The notes under the pieces are model-generated. The model ran no database searches. It was not told where the DNA came from and worked only from the letters and a program-made list of their open reading frames with translations. Source: Tretioscincus oriximinensis (taxonomy: Eukaryota; Chordata; Lepidosauria; Squamata; Gymnophthalmidae). From it: a stretch of 64,000 nucleotides of DNA. The translations under genes were made by a program, and so were the position numbers. The DNA is taken from contig JAJVDF010000002.1 in the NCBI GenBank assembly GCA_022410635.1, forward strand, positions 5,445,734-5,509,733. Reading direction: 5' to 3'. Of the stretch, positions 45,073 to 55,600 are shown piece by piece; the stretch's first letter is position 1; each line of letters begins with the position of its first letter.

Positions 45073-45915
45073 ACTCTGATTACCAGAGGATATGTTGCCA
45101 AGAATATACCTACTGCTGTCGTATGTCTGTTTGTGGAAGCACAGGAACCTTGTTGCAATAGCACAGCCTCATTTCTCAGTATAGTTGCTATTGGGAGCCA
45201 TATCCAAGGTGCCATATCATGACCTGAACAGAGGCACTGTGATTGGTCAGTCATGAATAGCATGAGCCAAATCAGTTTATTTTTAAACAATTTCAGTACA
45301 AAATGGGGAATTTAAATGGTGTGAATTTGAACCAAACCACTTGCTGGATCCATCTGTATTAATGATGTTCATGAACAAAACTTATGTGTTGAGTTCATGA
45401 CAAATTGTTTAATTAAATAATTGGGTATTCACATTTGCATTTCAATGCATTAAAAAAAATTTTTTTCNGAGGGAAAAGCCACCGTAAGTGACCATGAACA
45501 CTTCAAATTTTTGCACGTTCATGTTTGGAAGCAGATTAGTCAGTTCTGGATCAGCAAATCTCTATATGTTTAGTTTGATGTGAGCATATGCAACAACGAA
45601 CTTCTTGTGTTTCCAAACGAATATTGATCCTTGCACATTTTTGTCTCCATTACATTGCCCCTGTTTCCATTATACAAACATATGCAATATGTTTCATTCT
45701 GAAACACTTTCAGGTGGTCCATTATTACATATGTTTGCATCAAACCAAACATACAGTGATTTGCATATCCAGCCACACATTCATTTGAAGCCCAGCAAAA
45801 GTGCCCAAGAATCAATGTATAAGAAGAGATCCTGTATGCTGAATTCTGATGCATCCTGTTGCCTTGCCATTACTTATTACAGCAGACTTTGGAAACTCAG
45901 GGTGCTAAACACATA
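45073..45915. other. Unassigned stretch
   Basis: Frames at 45570-45854 and 45605-45916 overlap on opposite strands and have no motif. No full repeat seen. Confidence 0.45.
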
Positions 45916-46355
45916 GGCCCCTCCCCACATTCTGTTTTATTTCAGAATTTACTCTAATTCCAGAATAACAAATTTGTCATTGCTTCCCCACTCACTTTCA
46001 ATATTCCATGCTGCTTCCTGTCTTCTTGTTACATTTTCTTGTTTTCCCAGCATATGGCATTTTCCATAAGTCATTGCTGCACTTGTCTTACCACAATTCC
46101 CAGTCAAGACCCAATGAACATTTACAGCTAGATTCGAAGTCTCACGAGATTAACCATTTTCCTACAATGGAAATGGTTTTTGAGCTGGTTTACACTGTAG
46201 AGAGGCAGAAAAAAATGAGCTATCAGGAAAAACCAGGACCATGAGCNTTTTTACTGAGTGGGTTGTTGAATCTGCTTGAACTCCTGAGGTGAATTCAATG
46301 TGATGTGAGTATCATAGTGGTTATGGTATGTGGTTATCTTTGTGGGGATGCAGCC
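45916..46355. mobile_element. TIR element G (440 bp, TSD ATA)
   Basis: Left end 'ggcccctccccacattctg' and reversed right end 'ggctgcatccccacaaag' share GGC..C.TCCCCACA. ATA flanks both (45913-45915, 46356-46358). The left interior ('tttatttcagaattta' and 'attccagaataac') is rich in half-palindromes. No coding capacity. The GG...CC termini with 3-bp duplication agree with families A and B. Confidence 0.65.
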
Positions 46356-46358
46356 ATA

Positions 46359-47229
46359 GTGAATTATTGTTTCTATAAACAATTTAAAAATGTGCTTATG
46401 ATTGGTACCAGTTCTACCATATGTTCTTTGTAATTCACTTGTCTATGATGCACTCCAGTGAAAGAAGCAGATTTGGGTCATATCCTCTAACAGTGATTAT
46501 TTAGATTTTAAACCCAGAGGTTCACAAATCAATAACATTGTCCTGTGGTGCATGAAAGGTAAAATGAAATAGCATTATAACTTTTATCAACCCTGGTAAC
46601 TAATCAGATTAATTAAGACAATATTTGCTTTTTGTCTTTCTAGCACACTATTAAAAGTATCACCCTACAGCTTCTTAAGATCACCTATGTGTTTAGGACC
46701 TTATGATAGAAAGGTAAGGAACACAAACACTAATGCACCTCAAGAGAATCAAACAGCTCATTTTGCAACCTGGTGGGCAGACAGCAGTCTTCTTGAATGA
46801 AGCAAAAATGGCAAACAAAACCCACATCCCTCTGAGAGCTAGCTAGGAGTCATGACCACTTGGCCATTTTGCCTTGAAATTGTAATTAATACCACAGAGT
46901 CTTTCAGTAATGTACTAAATTATTTGACCAACATCTGTCACAAAGGTTGTTTCATTCTTTCCATAGGGAAGGCCCATGTCTTTGATATGATGGTGTCACT
47001 TAACTTTTGCACGGTTTGAGACAGAGTTGCAGTTCAATTTCAAATTCATTTTGGACATGTAACTGACTTTCCTTTACCCACTTACAGGGGTAAAAGATGG
47101 CTTTAGGAAAAAAGCAAATTTAGTCAAATTCTCCTTCCCAGGTCATCTGTTTACAATGAATTGCTCTTCTTGTTATTCACATCTCCGTACTAAAACATCT
47201 CTTAGTCCATTTATGGGTTTTTTTAAAAA
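46359..47229. other. Unassigned stretch
   Basis: Nothing recognised. A splice-acceptor-like 'tttttgtctttctag' at 46629-46643 has no following frame of recognisable character. Confidence 0.45.
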
Positions 47230-47294
47230 GGTTTTCTCTATCACACAACACTAGGACCAGGGGGCATTTCTTGAAACTGATGGGCAGAAGAGTT
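47230..47294 (+). mobile_element. Short CR1 fragment
   Basis: 'gttttctctatcacacaaca' and 'gaaactgatgggcagaagag' match the CR1 coding segment at 44648-44705. Only about 65 bp survive, with neither the upstream nor the downstream part. Confidence 0.85.
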
Positions 47295-50202
47295 TACACT
47301 ATGTTTTTACCACAAACATCATCCATCAATCTATCAACCTTGAGGTTTCCAGCAACTTGAACTATTACTCCATTCTATTTCAGGCAGCAGCAAGTTCAGT
47401 ACAGAAAGAGCAAAGTCACAGTAAAATTGGGACCTTACAAGAAACAAACAATGTTCATCACCATGGACAATGCCTTCCAAACAAGTTGTACAGAAAAGTC
47501 CTAAAGATCANACCAAATGGGATCCAAATAGAAAGTAATGTCGTATTTCAGAACAGGTAATGACAGATTACGTCTGGCATAAAGCAAAATGAATGTATAT
47601 CTCCACAGGAAATAACTGGATGGGGAAATGGATTAAAATTATAATATATGCTCAACAGAATCAAAGGGGTTTGCAAGAGTTTCATAGTTCATTTAAGACT
47701 CATCTTCCAACAATTAGAATATAATGTTTGGGTTTTTTTCCCCTTGTGAGGCCCATGGGTGAGTGTGGAGAGAAGTACCATATTTTTTTTTGTTACATTA
47801 AAACAATAGAAAAGGGGGGAATATGGTTTCTTGTGTATAGGTTTACATTTGAATTGTTATTTTATTGTATCTAGTAAAAAGAAAAACAGCTTTAAAAAAA
47901 GATAAAGTGTTTTGTCCTTCAAAACGGCTTTTAAAGTTTATACTGCCCAAAGTATAATTCCTATTCCCATTCCTAATCCATGGGGTTTAACATGATGTCG
48001 GCCCACCTTTTGCAGTGAGAACAGTTTTAACTCATTTGGGAAGGCTTCCCACATGGTCTAGTAGTGGTGGTGGTGGATGTGGTGGTTGTGAATTCTACCA
48101 CATTTTAGATTTATGCATGTTTTTAATTGCAGATTCTTTGACTTCAATTAGCCCTCTGTAACTTATTCTGCTATGTTTGGATATTATGCAATAAAACAAT
48201 CCAGGTAGAACTTTCTTCTGGAATATTCAAATATAATGGAATAAGTGAGCAGTATGCACATCAGATTAGAATCAGCAAATAGTAGGAACCTGGAGAGGAG
48301 GCATGGATTCTGATTTCAAGACATTGCTAATGTGGTTCCTGGTGTTGCAAAACGTGAACATAGTGAAAAACAAACATTTTTTCCCTTGTTATCAGTGCAA
48401 TGTATGACTGCAATTGTTTTCCTTATTGTCAGTGCATTACAGTTGGCATTTTTGTACATAATTACTTTCAAAATGCCATTTCATGTGTATATTTTTGTGT
48501 ATAATTTTGTCTCGTATGCCCATTTTCTGCAAGCAATTATCCTAATTCAGTGCAATTCGATATATTTCAATCACTAGCACACACATTTTTCCAGTGTCCT
48601 TTCCAAATATGTCTTCTTCTTTGTTTCTTTCTTTTTTTGCAAATATATTTTAAAAAACACAAAATAAAAGAGGGTGAATTTCTAAAAATATTTGATCCTG
48701 ATTAGCATTTTGGTTTGGGGCCATATGGATTTTGTAAATTCTCATTTACAAACAAACTTAAATTAATGCACCTTCCAGATGAGAGTCAACTTGAAACATT
48801 TAAAAGCTTCAGTCAGTTAGAGTAGACAGTCAGAACCTAGATGGACAAGGCATCCAATATAGTATGAGACACCTGTCTATGTTGCGTTTGCTTATAACCC
48901 ACATGTGTCAAACAATCGCCTGGAATCTGGCCCAGTGAAGATAAAACTAAGCGTACACAATGCTCGTGAAATTACTAGCAATATCTCTGTGCTGTACAGT
49001 ATCTGAAAAGGCACCCACACTAATTAGAGTTGAAAGCTGTCTGTCAGGCAAGCAATACCATAGCTGTTTTATTTTTTTTTAAGTGTTTGATTAGCTTTAC
49101 AAATGGAAAAACACAGTGAGATATGCATGAAGCCAGACCCCGATATGTTCTTCCTTGCCCTACCATCATTTATTAATTTGATGTTTTTGCTCCAGTGGGA
49201 AATAGACACTAAAACATGTACCCTGCTAATGTCAGAAGCTAAGTGCAAAGAAGGAGAGGGGGAGGAAATAACCCAACCTTTGCAAGAATCTGACTTTTCT
49301 CTTTCTAGAAGCAACAAGGAAATGCAGAAGCGAATTCTATCATTGCATTGACCTTAACGATAAAAATGTCAGTATATTAGTGAGCTGCTTCCTTATAATA
49401 AATAGCTGAGAATCCTGCTCAAAACAGATAAAGAGGTAATGGTTAGGACTGTCTCTAGGAAGCCATATGTTATACAAACATCATCATAAAATAAGGTTGG
49501 AGGCTTTATTTTAATCATGTATAACACCCGGACATATGCACTCCTTTATCAAGACTTCATTCTTTTGTTGGCTTATACCGCTTCCAGGATGACAGAGATT
49601 TGACTGTATTTAACATACAAGCCATTGGGTACAGTACCTGTGGCCTTTTTCTCTCTACAATAATAAGTCAGGTCCAAAGAAATACTTGGAGTGCAGTCAA
49701 AGGCATGCTTTTTTTCCTCTTGCTTTTTTGTCTGTTTAAAGCCAATTGCCCCATCTAAAAACTGCTTACTTATTCCACCATATTTGGGTATTCCAGAATA
49801 TCCATGCACAATAAGAAAGGCTGTATCCAGACAGGGTCTTTTTGCATAATTATACTTCAGCTGTTTTTGGATTACCACAGGTGTCAACATCAATCATACC
49901 TCCAGAATTAAGGAGTGGAATAGTGCTCTATCACTTTAGCAGGAAAACAGAACACACCAAATGCTTTTTCTCTCTGGAGTGGAAGGTTCTTATTTGTTTA
50001 GATTCTGCTGCTGTGGAGTCCAGAAACAGTGGCTATGCTGTGTACACGTGTGCAGTGGCAACCACCCACTTCTAGATATTCCGTGCTAGATAAATTATTG
50101 TATGCGAAAGGATATCACAGGTGCAAATGTTGGGTGGAGCTGAGTTCCCATTACTGTAACATAAGAGTGATAATTCCAAGTGATAATTCCAGAATAGCTT
50201 TA
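47295..50202. other. Unassigned stretch with a weak inverted repeat
   Basis: 48158-48262 holds an imperfect inverted repeat ('cttattctgctatgtttgga' facing 'ataatggaataagt'), perhaps a relative of foldback E. (GGT)n-like run at 48063-48090. Open frames 49573-49893 and 49103-49351 have no known motif. Confidence 0.45.
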
Positions 50203-50425
50203 TTCAGAATGATCAAGGGGTTGGAACACCTCCCTTATGAAACCAAGCTGCAATGTTTAGGTCACTTCAGCATTGAAAGATAGTGTTTAAGTGATGTTCT
50301 GATTGAAATATATAAAATCATACATGGGATGGATAGGCTGAAAAGAAAAGAAAAATTCTTTGTCACACAGCATTAGGACCAGGAGACATTTCTTGAAGCT
50401 GATGGGCAGAAGGGGTAAGACAGAC

Positions 50426-50785
50426 TGGCCAGGTTACCAAGTTTCCCAATGGCAAGTGAGCCCTGCCCAGCAAATGTGGGGTCCTGATGAAGCAGGTCCT
50501 GTCCACCTGCCTTCAAGTTTACCTGTGTTTTGAGCAGATCCACTCCATGCATGTGCACAACAGCAGCTCTGGTAGCTTAGCAGGGAATTGTTGCATTGTG
50601 CTGGGCTTGTAGTTACTGCATGTATACTGCTCAAAACAATTGAGGGAAAACTTTAACAGACACTGTTATCTGTTAAAGTGTTCCCTTAATTGTTTTGAGC
50701 AGTATATGTGTGGTTGTCCTGTGATCCATCCTGCTGTGCTACCATCCAATGAGTAGCACCCCCATTGACTTGCAGTCCACTACTG
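50426..50785. mobile_element. Repeat family H, copy 2 (360 bp, CAGAC duplicated)
   Basis: CAGAC lies directly on both sides (50421-50425, 50786-50790) and is part of the host CR1 motif, so the insert limits are sharp. It starts 'tggccaggttacc' and ends 'gcagtccactactg', without clear inverted termini. It shares its start, 'ctgcctt/ctgcctgcc' middle and 'ccatccaatgag' end with 16353-16685. A 5-bp duplication is typical of LTR elements, but the ends here are TG...TG, so the class stays open. Confidence 0.7.
50627..50702. mobile_element. Tc1/mariner-type TIR-only hairpin (76 bp, TA flanks)
   Basis: Arms 50627-50660 and 50669-50702 are inverse complements over 34 bases with two mismatches; the outer end is 'ctgctcaaaacaatt'. 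The loop is 8 bases. TA flanks both ends. The arm closely resembles, as I recall it, the terminus 'ctgctcaaaaaaat..aggga' of a Tc1-like family of teleosts and lampreys. What remains is essentially two TIRs with no transposase. Confidence 0.75.
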
Positions 50786-51128
50786 CAGACAAGGGAAAAT
50801 ATTTTTTTGCTCAGAGGATCATTGGTCTATGGAATTTACTTCTAGAAGTAGTGGTGGTACTTAACAGCCTGGGTAATGTTAAGATAGAATTAGGCAAATT
50901 CTCAAAAGCCAAGTTATCAATAGCTATGTAGGGTGGAAATCTTGATACTCCATCGAAGAGCAAAGGCAGCATTTCTGAAATCTCATTTGCAGTGAGTTGA
51001 GAATAGGTGAATATTTTACCCTCTTCTTCTTGAGATCCCTAGATGCAATTGGTGGCTCACTATGTGAGACAGAATGTTAGACTAGATGGGCTTTGGGCCA
51101 ATTCAGTGGAACTCCTCTTAAGTTCTTA

Positions 51129-51609
51129 GGGAATTTGAAGTAGTCTGGAGGCGGCACCTGGCTACAGCAACAGTCTCCCAATGTTCCACCTCCTTGGAAA
51201 AAAAAGTCTCTGAATATTTTTAAGAAAGTTAAACGTGTTTTGAGCTCATCAGCAAAACGCTGCAATGTAATTTCACTTTGGCCATTTCTATGCTTATCTT
51301 TCATGTAACAGTTTACCATGACTAGTCTTCTCTAGTTTGTTCAACTCCAAGCTGTACGTGGTTTCCTCCGATTGGCCCATGTTCCCATCACACCAACATT
51401 TCATCCTGTGTATAAGGACAGGGCTGAAATACATGTTGGGGTTTCAAAAATGATCTTTAAAACTTGCAGGGGGAACACTGGAAAACATCACAGCCACATT
51501 TTCAAAGCTTATACAAGTTTAAATATAAAGTTACCAGAAAATAAACAACATCCCAGTAGAAGCATTGTTTATTAGGGTACACTTAGAAAAGTATCAGGCA
51601 TTCATTCCT
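51129..51609. other. Unassigned stretch
   Basis: Nothing recognised. The frame 51077-51319 on the minus strand has no motif. Confidence 0.45.
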
Positions 51610-51858
51610 AACATCATTTATTTATTTATTTATTTATTTATTTATGTATTTTATTTTTATTTATTTATTTTATTTATTTATTTATACCCCACCCTATATC
51701 CAAAGGTCTTAGGGTGGCCAACAATAAAAACAAAAATACAAAATTGGCATGTTAATACAGCATCTGAAATTGGGCAGGAAAATGCCATTTCCAGCCAAAG
51801 GCCAGGTTAAAGAAGTGCATCTTCAGGGATCTTCTAAAAGAATACAATGATAATCTGG
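51610..51858 (-). mobile_element. LINE 3' end, minus strand, long ATTT tail
   Basis: An (ATTT)n run at 51616-51684 is the tail. Then come 'taccccaccctatatccaaa', 'ggtcttagggtggccaacaa', 'cagccaaaggccaggttaaa' and 'gaagtgcatcttcagggatc'. Reversed, this follows the layout of 21925-22121. It ends at the insertion site of MITE A. Confidence 0.78.
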
Positions 51859-51964
51859 GGCTGCGTGCACACGACAACTTAAAAACCGCTGTAAAGCTAT
51901 TGGTATATATAGCAATCACGTGTCCGTGCACACCAAACCTGTATATTCTGTGACCAGTGCCCCA

Positions 51965-52809
51965 GGCTGCTTGCACACAACGAGCTAAAAAGTGCTACAA
52001 AGCTATATTCCGGAATATAATGATGGCGTGTCTGTGCACACTTTATTCTCATGATACAGTCAGCTCTGCCATGTTGCTTCGGTTGTGCTCTCCTTCCAGC
52101 CAACCCTCTGCCTGCTTTCAGGGGCTGCTGCCTGGAGATTGGCTCGGCGAAGCAACGAGCAGAATGTCATCGCTGAGGCAAGGAGGGGGAGGTGGGGAAG
52201 TTGACAGGATGTCTCAATACTCTTCGTAGCTTTGCCAAGCTGATCTCCAGGCAGCAGCTCCCNAAAGCAGGAGAAGGACTGGGTGGAAGGTGGGCACAGC
52301 TGAAGCAACATGGTGGAGCAGGCTGCTTTCAGGGGCTGCTGCCTGGAGATTGGCTTGGCGAAGCGAGGAGCAGCATTGAGACATCCTGTCAACCTCCCCA
52401 CCTCTTCCACCTCGCCTCAGCCGAACCATCTGACAACGACGACATCCTGCTCATCGCTTTGCCGAGCCAATTTCCAGGCAGCAGCAGCCCCCGAAAGCAG
52501 GTGGAGAGCTGGCTGGGCTTAGGAAAAGACAGGCAGATTCCCCCACCAAAGCAAGGAAGCAGCGCATGCCTGTCATCTCTCCCCTCCTGACTCTTGCACC
52601 TAATGTGCACACGGGAGAGGATGGGGTTTGGTTACGAGAAGACGGAGGTTGGCTGCGAGATGTCGGAGGTTCTCAGCAATCATTCCTGATTATCCCAGCA
52701 ATAAATGGCGTTTATTGTGGGATGACTGCTGAAAGATGGTTAACAAATGTGCCAGAACCTCCCTCATCTCATGCCAATTGAGGAAGAAAATAGCTGAGTG
52801 CATACACCC
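51965..52809 (+). mobile_element. MITE family A, inner element (845 bp, TSD CCA) with extra GC-rich cassette
   Basis: Left end 'ggctgcttgcacacaacg' and reversed right end 'gggtgtatgcactcagct' pair over about 17 bases; CCA flanks both (51962-51964, 52810-52812). The left 60 bp keep the 'gctatattccggaatata' palindrome of the family. The middle is replaced by a GC-rich foldback (52067-52502). The right part (52585 on) is the normal A end with a tandem-like 'cggaggttggctgcgaga'. It is younger than the outer element. Confidence 0.85.
52067..52502. repeat. Four-arm alternating inverted repeat (GC-rich cassette)
   Basis: A 42-bp module, 'ctgctttcaggggctgctgc' then 'ctggagattggct.ggcgaagc', occurs four times in alternating orientation: 52112-52153 (+), 52228-52270 (-), 52323-52364 (+), 52455-52500 (-). 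A second module ('gacatcctgtcaacctcccc') occurs inverted at 52185-52217 and direct at 52378-52410. A third ('ccatgttgcttc...') is at 52069 and inverted at 52270-52314. Composition is far more GC-rich than the surroundings. The open frames over it on both strands are by-products. Confidence 0.88.
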
Positions 52810-53144
52810 CCAGTTCCATAATATCGCTCACTGAGTGCAGTCTGAGAATGTTTTTTTTTACTCTTCAGTAAAACTACTCTTCAGAAACTACTGCTACATT
52901 ATCACTTGTTTTAACCTCTTGCGCCTAATTTGTGCACATGCATACGCTCGGGAGAGGATGGGAGGTTGGCTGTGAGAGGACAGAGGTTTTCTGGAACGGT
53001 GCCTGAATATCCCAGCAATATTTTATTCTGGGGAAAATTGCATTTTTTGCAGGACAACTGCTGAAAAATGATTAACCCATGTGCTGGAGTCTTCCTCATC
53101 TTGCTCAGATCAAGGTAGAAATATGCTGTGTGCACACAACCTGG

Positions 53145-53480
53145 GACAACCAGAATTCTGAAATTCTGCCAATCTCCTACAGAGTCCAATTTAAGGTACT
53201 TAACTTATAAGTCCCTAAATAACTTGCCCCAAATACCTAAAGGGTACTTCTCCCATACGAACCTGTCTGTGCCTTATTCTCTGCCTGGGAGGGCCTCCTG
53301 GTTATACCTTCCCTCTCAGCAACAAAAAGGAGTGGAAACCCAGGGCAAGGCCTTCTCGGTGGTTGCCTCCAGTTTACGGAACAGTCTTGCCCTCTAGGTG
53401 TTTCAGTACCCATCATTGGCCTTTGGTTAAAGAAATGCCGTTTTTCATCCCACCTTTAAATATTGTTTTGATACTGTTTT
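53145..53480 (+). mobile_element. L2-like LINE, ORF2 C-terminus
   Basis: A frame covering about 53128-53397 reads '...YLTYKSLNNLPQIPKGYFSH' then a gap and 'GKAFSVVASSLRNSLAL', the pattern 'FK.LN..AP.YL...' and 'RAFSVAAP.LWNSLP' found at the C-terminus of L2-type LINE proteins of fish and reptiles. It stops at a TAG just after. 3' continuation 'ggttaaagaaatgccgtttt' to 'attgttttgatactg' is 3' UTR-like. Confidence 0.7.
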
Positions 53481-55120
53481 TAATATGTCAGTTTTGTACT
53501 TTTATACAAGAAGTTCAGTATCAGAGAGTGCAGCAGTTTGCACTCCAGAACAGAGTAGCATACTGAGAATGATTAGCAGATTTGTAACCATCAAGCAAAC
53601 CCCATGCATAAAAAATAATAATTGTGCTGCTATTCCACAGCAGTTATGGACCTATTTGACAAACCACTCTATTCCCACCTGTCCACCTGATCCTGCTTTA
53701 GAGATCTGTCTACTTCTGTAGAGGGCAATTTCTATGGCACTATGAGCAGGACATAGCACGGACTTGTGTCTGCTTGTGGTTAGCCAGAATGAAGAAGAGG
53801 AGCCCTTCGTTGAATACAGCAGGCCATGTCTTAAATCCATGCTGTACACAGGGTATTATTCTGTTAGAAAATAAAGCATTAAACTTAATCAATACTTCTA
53901 CAATGCACTAGATAGAGTTGGATTATAACTCCCATGAGCCCCAGTCTGTGTGGCTCATAATGACGGATAATGGGAATCGTTCTAGATATTTTATACCTTT
54001 GTGCCTCCACTGAACCTCCCAGCAAAGCTGACATTAAAGACCAGTTGTGGTGGACATATGAAGCTGGCTAGCAGTTTAATTGATGCTTAATAGATTTGGG
54101 TTTGGAAGTCTGAGAATTTTGTGGTCTCATAACTTCCCCTCCCCTTCTGTTTTTGAGCTCTGGCATTTCAGTGGATTGTTTCAATGGGGGAAGCAATTAT
54201 ACAATGGCAGGGTGGTTTCCTTTTTCTTTTCTCTCTCTCTTTTCCTTCTCCCTGCCTATCTCTAAACCACTGGCAGGAAGCCAGAATCACACTGCAGAGG
54301 TGCAGGGTGTACAGCAAGTGGTTAGAGCCGAGTGACGCTCTGTAATGATATGATGTGGCTATGTGATTAAGAACTGGCTTCCTGCCGAAACCATTTCTGC
54401 CTGGGAAACGGCAGCCTCTGTCTTCATCCCCTTCACCTCCTCACTGTTCAACAGCAGAACCTCATGGAAGGTGGTTTTCGCTACAGTCTTGTGATTAGAA
54501 GAGTGAACTCCCAAAGTATGATGTCCTATTCCATTTTTCTCTCTCTTTCTTTTTCTTTCTTTTTCTCAGGCCAAATCCCGTCAAAACCAGACCTCTAAAA
54601 GATTTTGCCTCAAGGAAGCATGCTTGAAGGATTGCTATATGCCACGTGGCACCAATTATAGCTTGCAGTCAAGTGGTTGTTGAGTCTATAGGCCCACTGA
54701 AGTCACAATAATACTATTTTCCCCTCCCAAGTCTTAACTCCACCAGGTACAATCAAGTAAGAAAGCATGCTCTACATACTTTCTGTGTTTATTGATTGAT
54801 ATTGCTCCAATATGCTCCATTTAATCTGGAGCAACATGGATACTCTCAGTTGTGGCATATGAAGAAAAAGAGAAAGAAGAGTTTCACTTCTTGTGAAGAT
54901 TGACTTCTGGCTATTCAGTGAGCCACAGGGCAGAAAGACTCTCCGAGGATTTAAAGCTCTTATCTAAGGCAGGTTCCAAGACTGAAGAACAAAATACTGC
55001 TTGCCTTATTGCATTACTTGGAAGCAGCAATCCAATAGCAGCTGCCTGATATTACTATTTGGATTTATTAAGAAATCCAGAATAAGCCTGTTCATGAACA
55101 GAGTTTTCACATCAAACCAA
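53481..55120. other. Unassigned stretch
   Basis: Pyrimidine tracts at 54223-54250 and 54533-54567 (CTTT-type). No exon or full repeat recognised. Confidence 0.45.
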
Positions 55121-55135
55121 ACATCCATTACTTTT

Positions 55136-55278
55136 TCAGAGAAATAGCTGTGTTAGTCTAGTAGAAAGTCCAGCAAAGGAGCTAAGGGACTAAGCTGAAG
55201 AAGTAGACGTGTCTACGAAAGCTTATGCCACCCACTTTTCTCAAGTTAGTTTCAAAGTGCTGCTAGCACCTTTGCTGG
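55136..55278 (+). mobile_element. Retroposon I, copy 1 (143 bp, 15-bp target duplication)
   Basis: The exact 15-bp repeat ACATCCATTACTTTT flanks the element (55121-55135 and 55279-55293), as expected for LINE-mediated insertion. Inside are 'gaaatagctgtgttagtcta', 'gtccagcaaaggagct', 'ctgaagaagtagacgtgtct', 'acgaaagcttatgcc' and the inverse of 'gtccagcaaagg' near the end. A related phrase (gaagaagtgggctgtag...cacgaaagcttatgc) is widespread in reptile genomes. No coding capacity. Confidence 0.8.
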
Positions 55279-55334
55279 ACATCCATTACTTTTGTTTAAT
55301 AGTGAACAATAATCTTGAAAAATCGGGAATTATA

Positions 55335-55600
55335 ATCTTTCGAAGAAATAGATTTGGTTACAGAAGTTCATGCTGTCCATCTTCCTCGTGTTAGCCCTAT
55401 ACCCAAAGATGTAAGGGTGGTTAACAATAAAATCATATTTCACACTTTAAAAACAGCCACATATAAAAATAAGGAAGAGATAGCAGTTTATATCCTGCCC
55501 TTCATCATTGATCCCTGGGCAAGTAACAGGGCAAATGATAATAATAAAATTACACAGCAATAAAACACTTAAAAGGATACATACTCTACCTCCTTCCCTT
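55335..55600. mobile_element. Retroposon I fragment followed by reversed LINE tails
   Basis: 55335-55392 ('cgaagaaatagatttggtta', 'cagaagttcatgctgtccat') is a diverged I fragment. 55393-55470 ('ctatacccaaagatgtaagg', 'gtggttaacaataaaatc') and 55480-55570 ('tatatcctgcccttcatcat') are minus-strand LINE 3' ends of the types seen at 51610 and 25575. Confidence 0.55.

Larger units (their letters stand above)
50203..51128 (+). mobile_element. CR1-type LINE split by repeat H
   Basis: 50203-50425 encodes the 'RMIKGLEHLPYETKLQCLGH' block with an early stop after 'FSIER'. 50786-51128 resumes with 'DKGKYFFAQRIIGLWNLLLE' and the 3' UTR to 'ctcttaagttctta'. The break falls inside the 'agaacagacaaagg' motif of the family. 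It is older than the H insert it carries and more diverged than the copy at 44312. Confidence 0.88.
51859..53141 (+). mobile_element. MITE family A, outer element (TSD TGG), carrying an inner A element
   Basis: Left end 'ggctgcgtgcacacgaca' and reversed right end 'ggttgtgtgcacacagca' pair; TGG flanks both (51856-51858, 53142-53144). Without the 845-bp inner element and one CCA, the outer one is 435 bp and follows copy 1 (12217) through 'cagttccataatatcgctca', 'tcccagcaat.ttttattctg' and 'gctgaaaaatg'. No coding capacity. Confidence 0.85.

Noticed and set aside
46629..46643. Splice acceptor suggesting an exon
   Set aside because: The tract and AG look good but no frame of recognisable protein or matching donor follows.
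52060..52610. Several frames of 70-130 residues on both strands in a GC-rich block
   Set aside because: They arise from the mirrored modules of the foldback; similar peptides appear on both strands because the DNA is inverted-repetitive.
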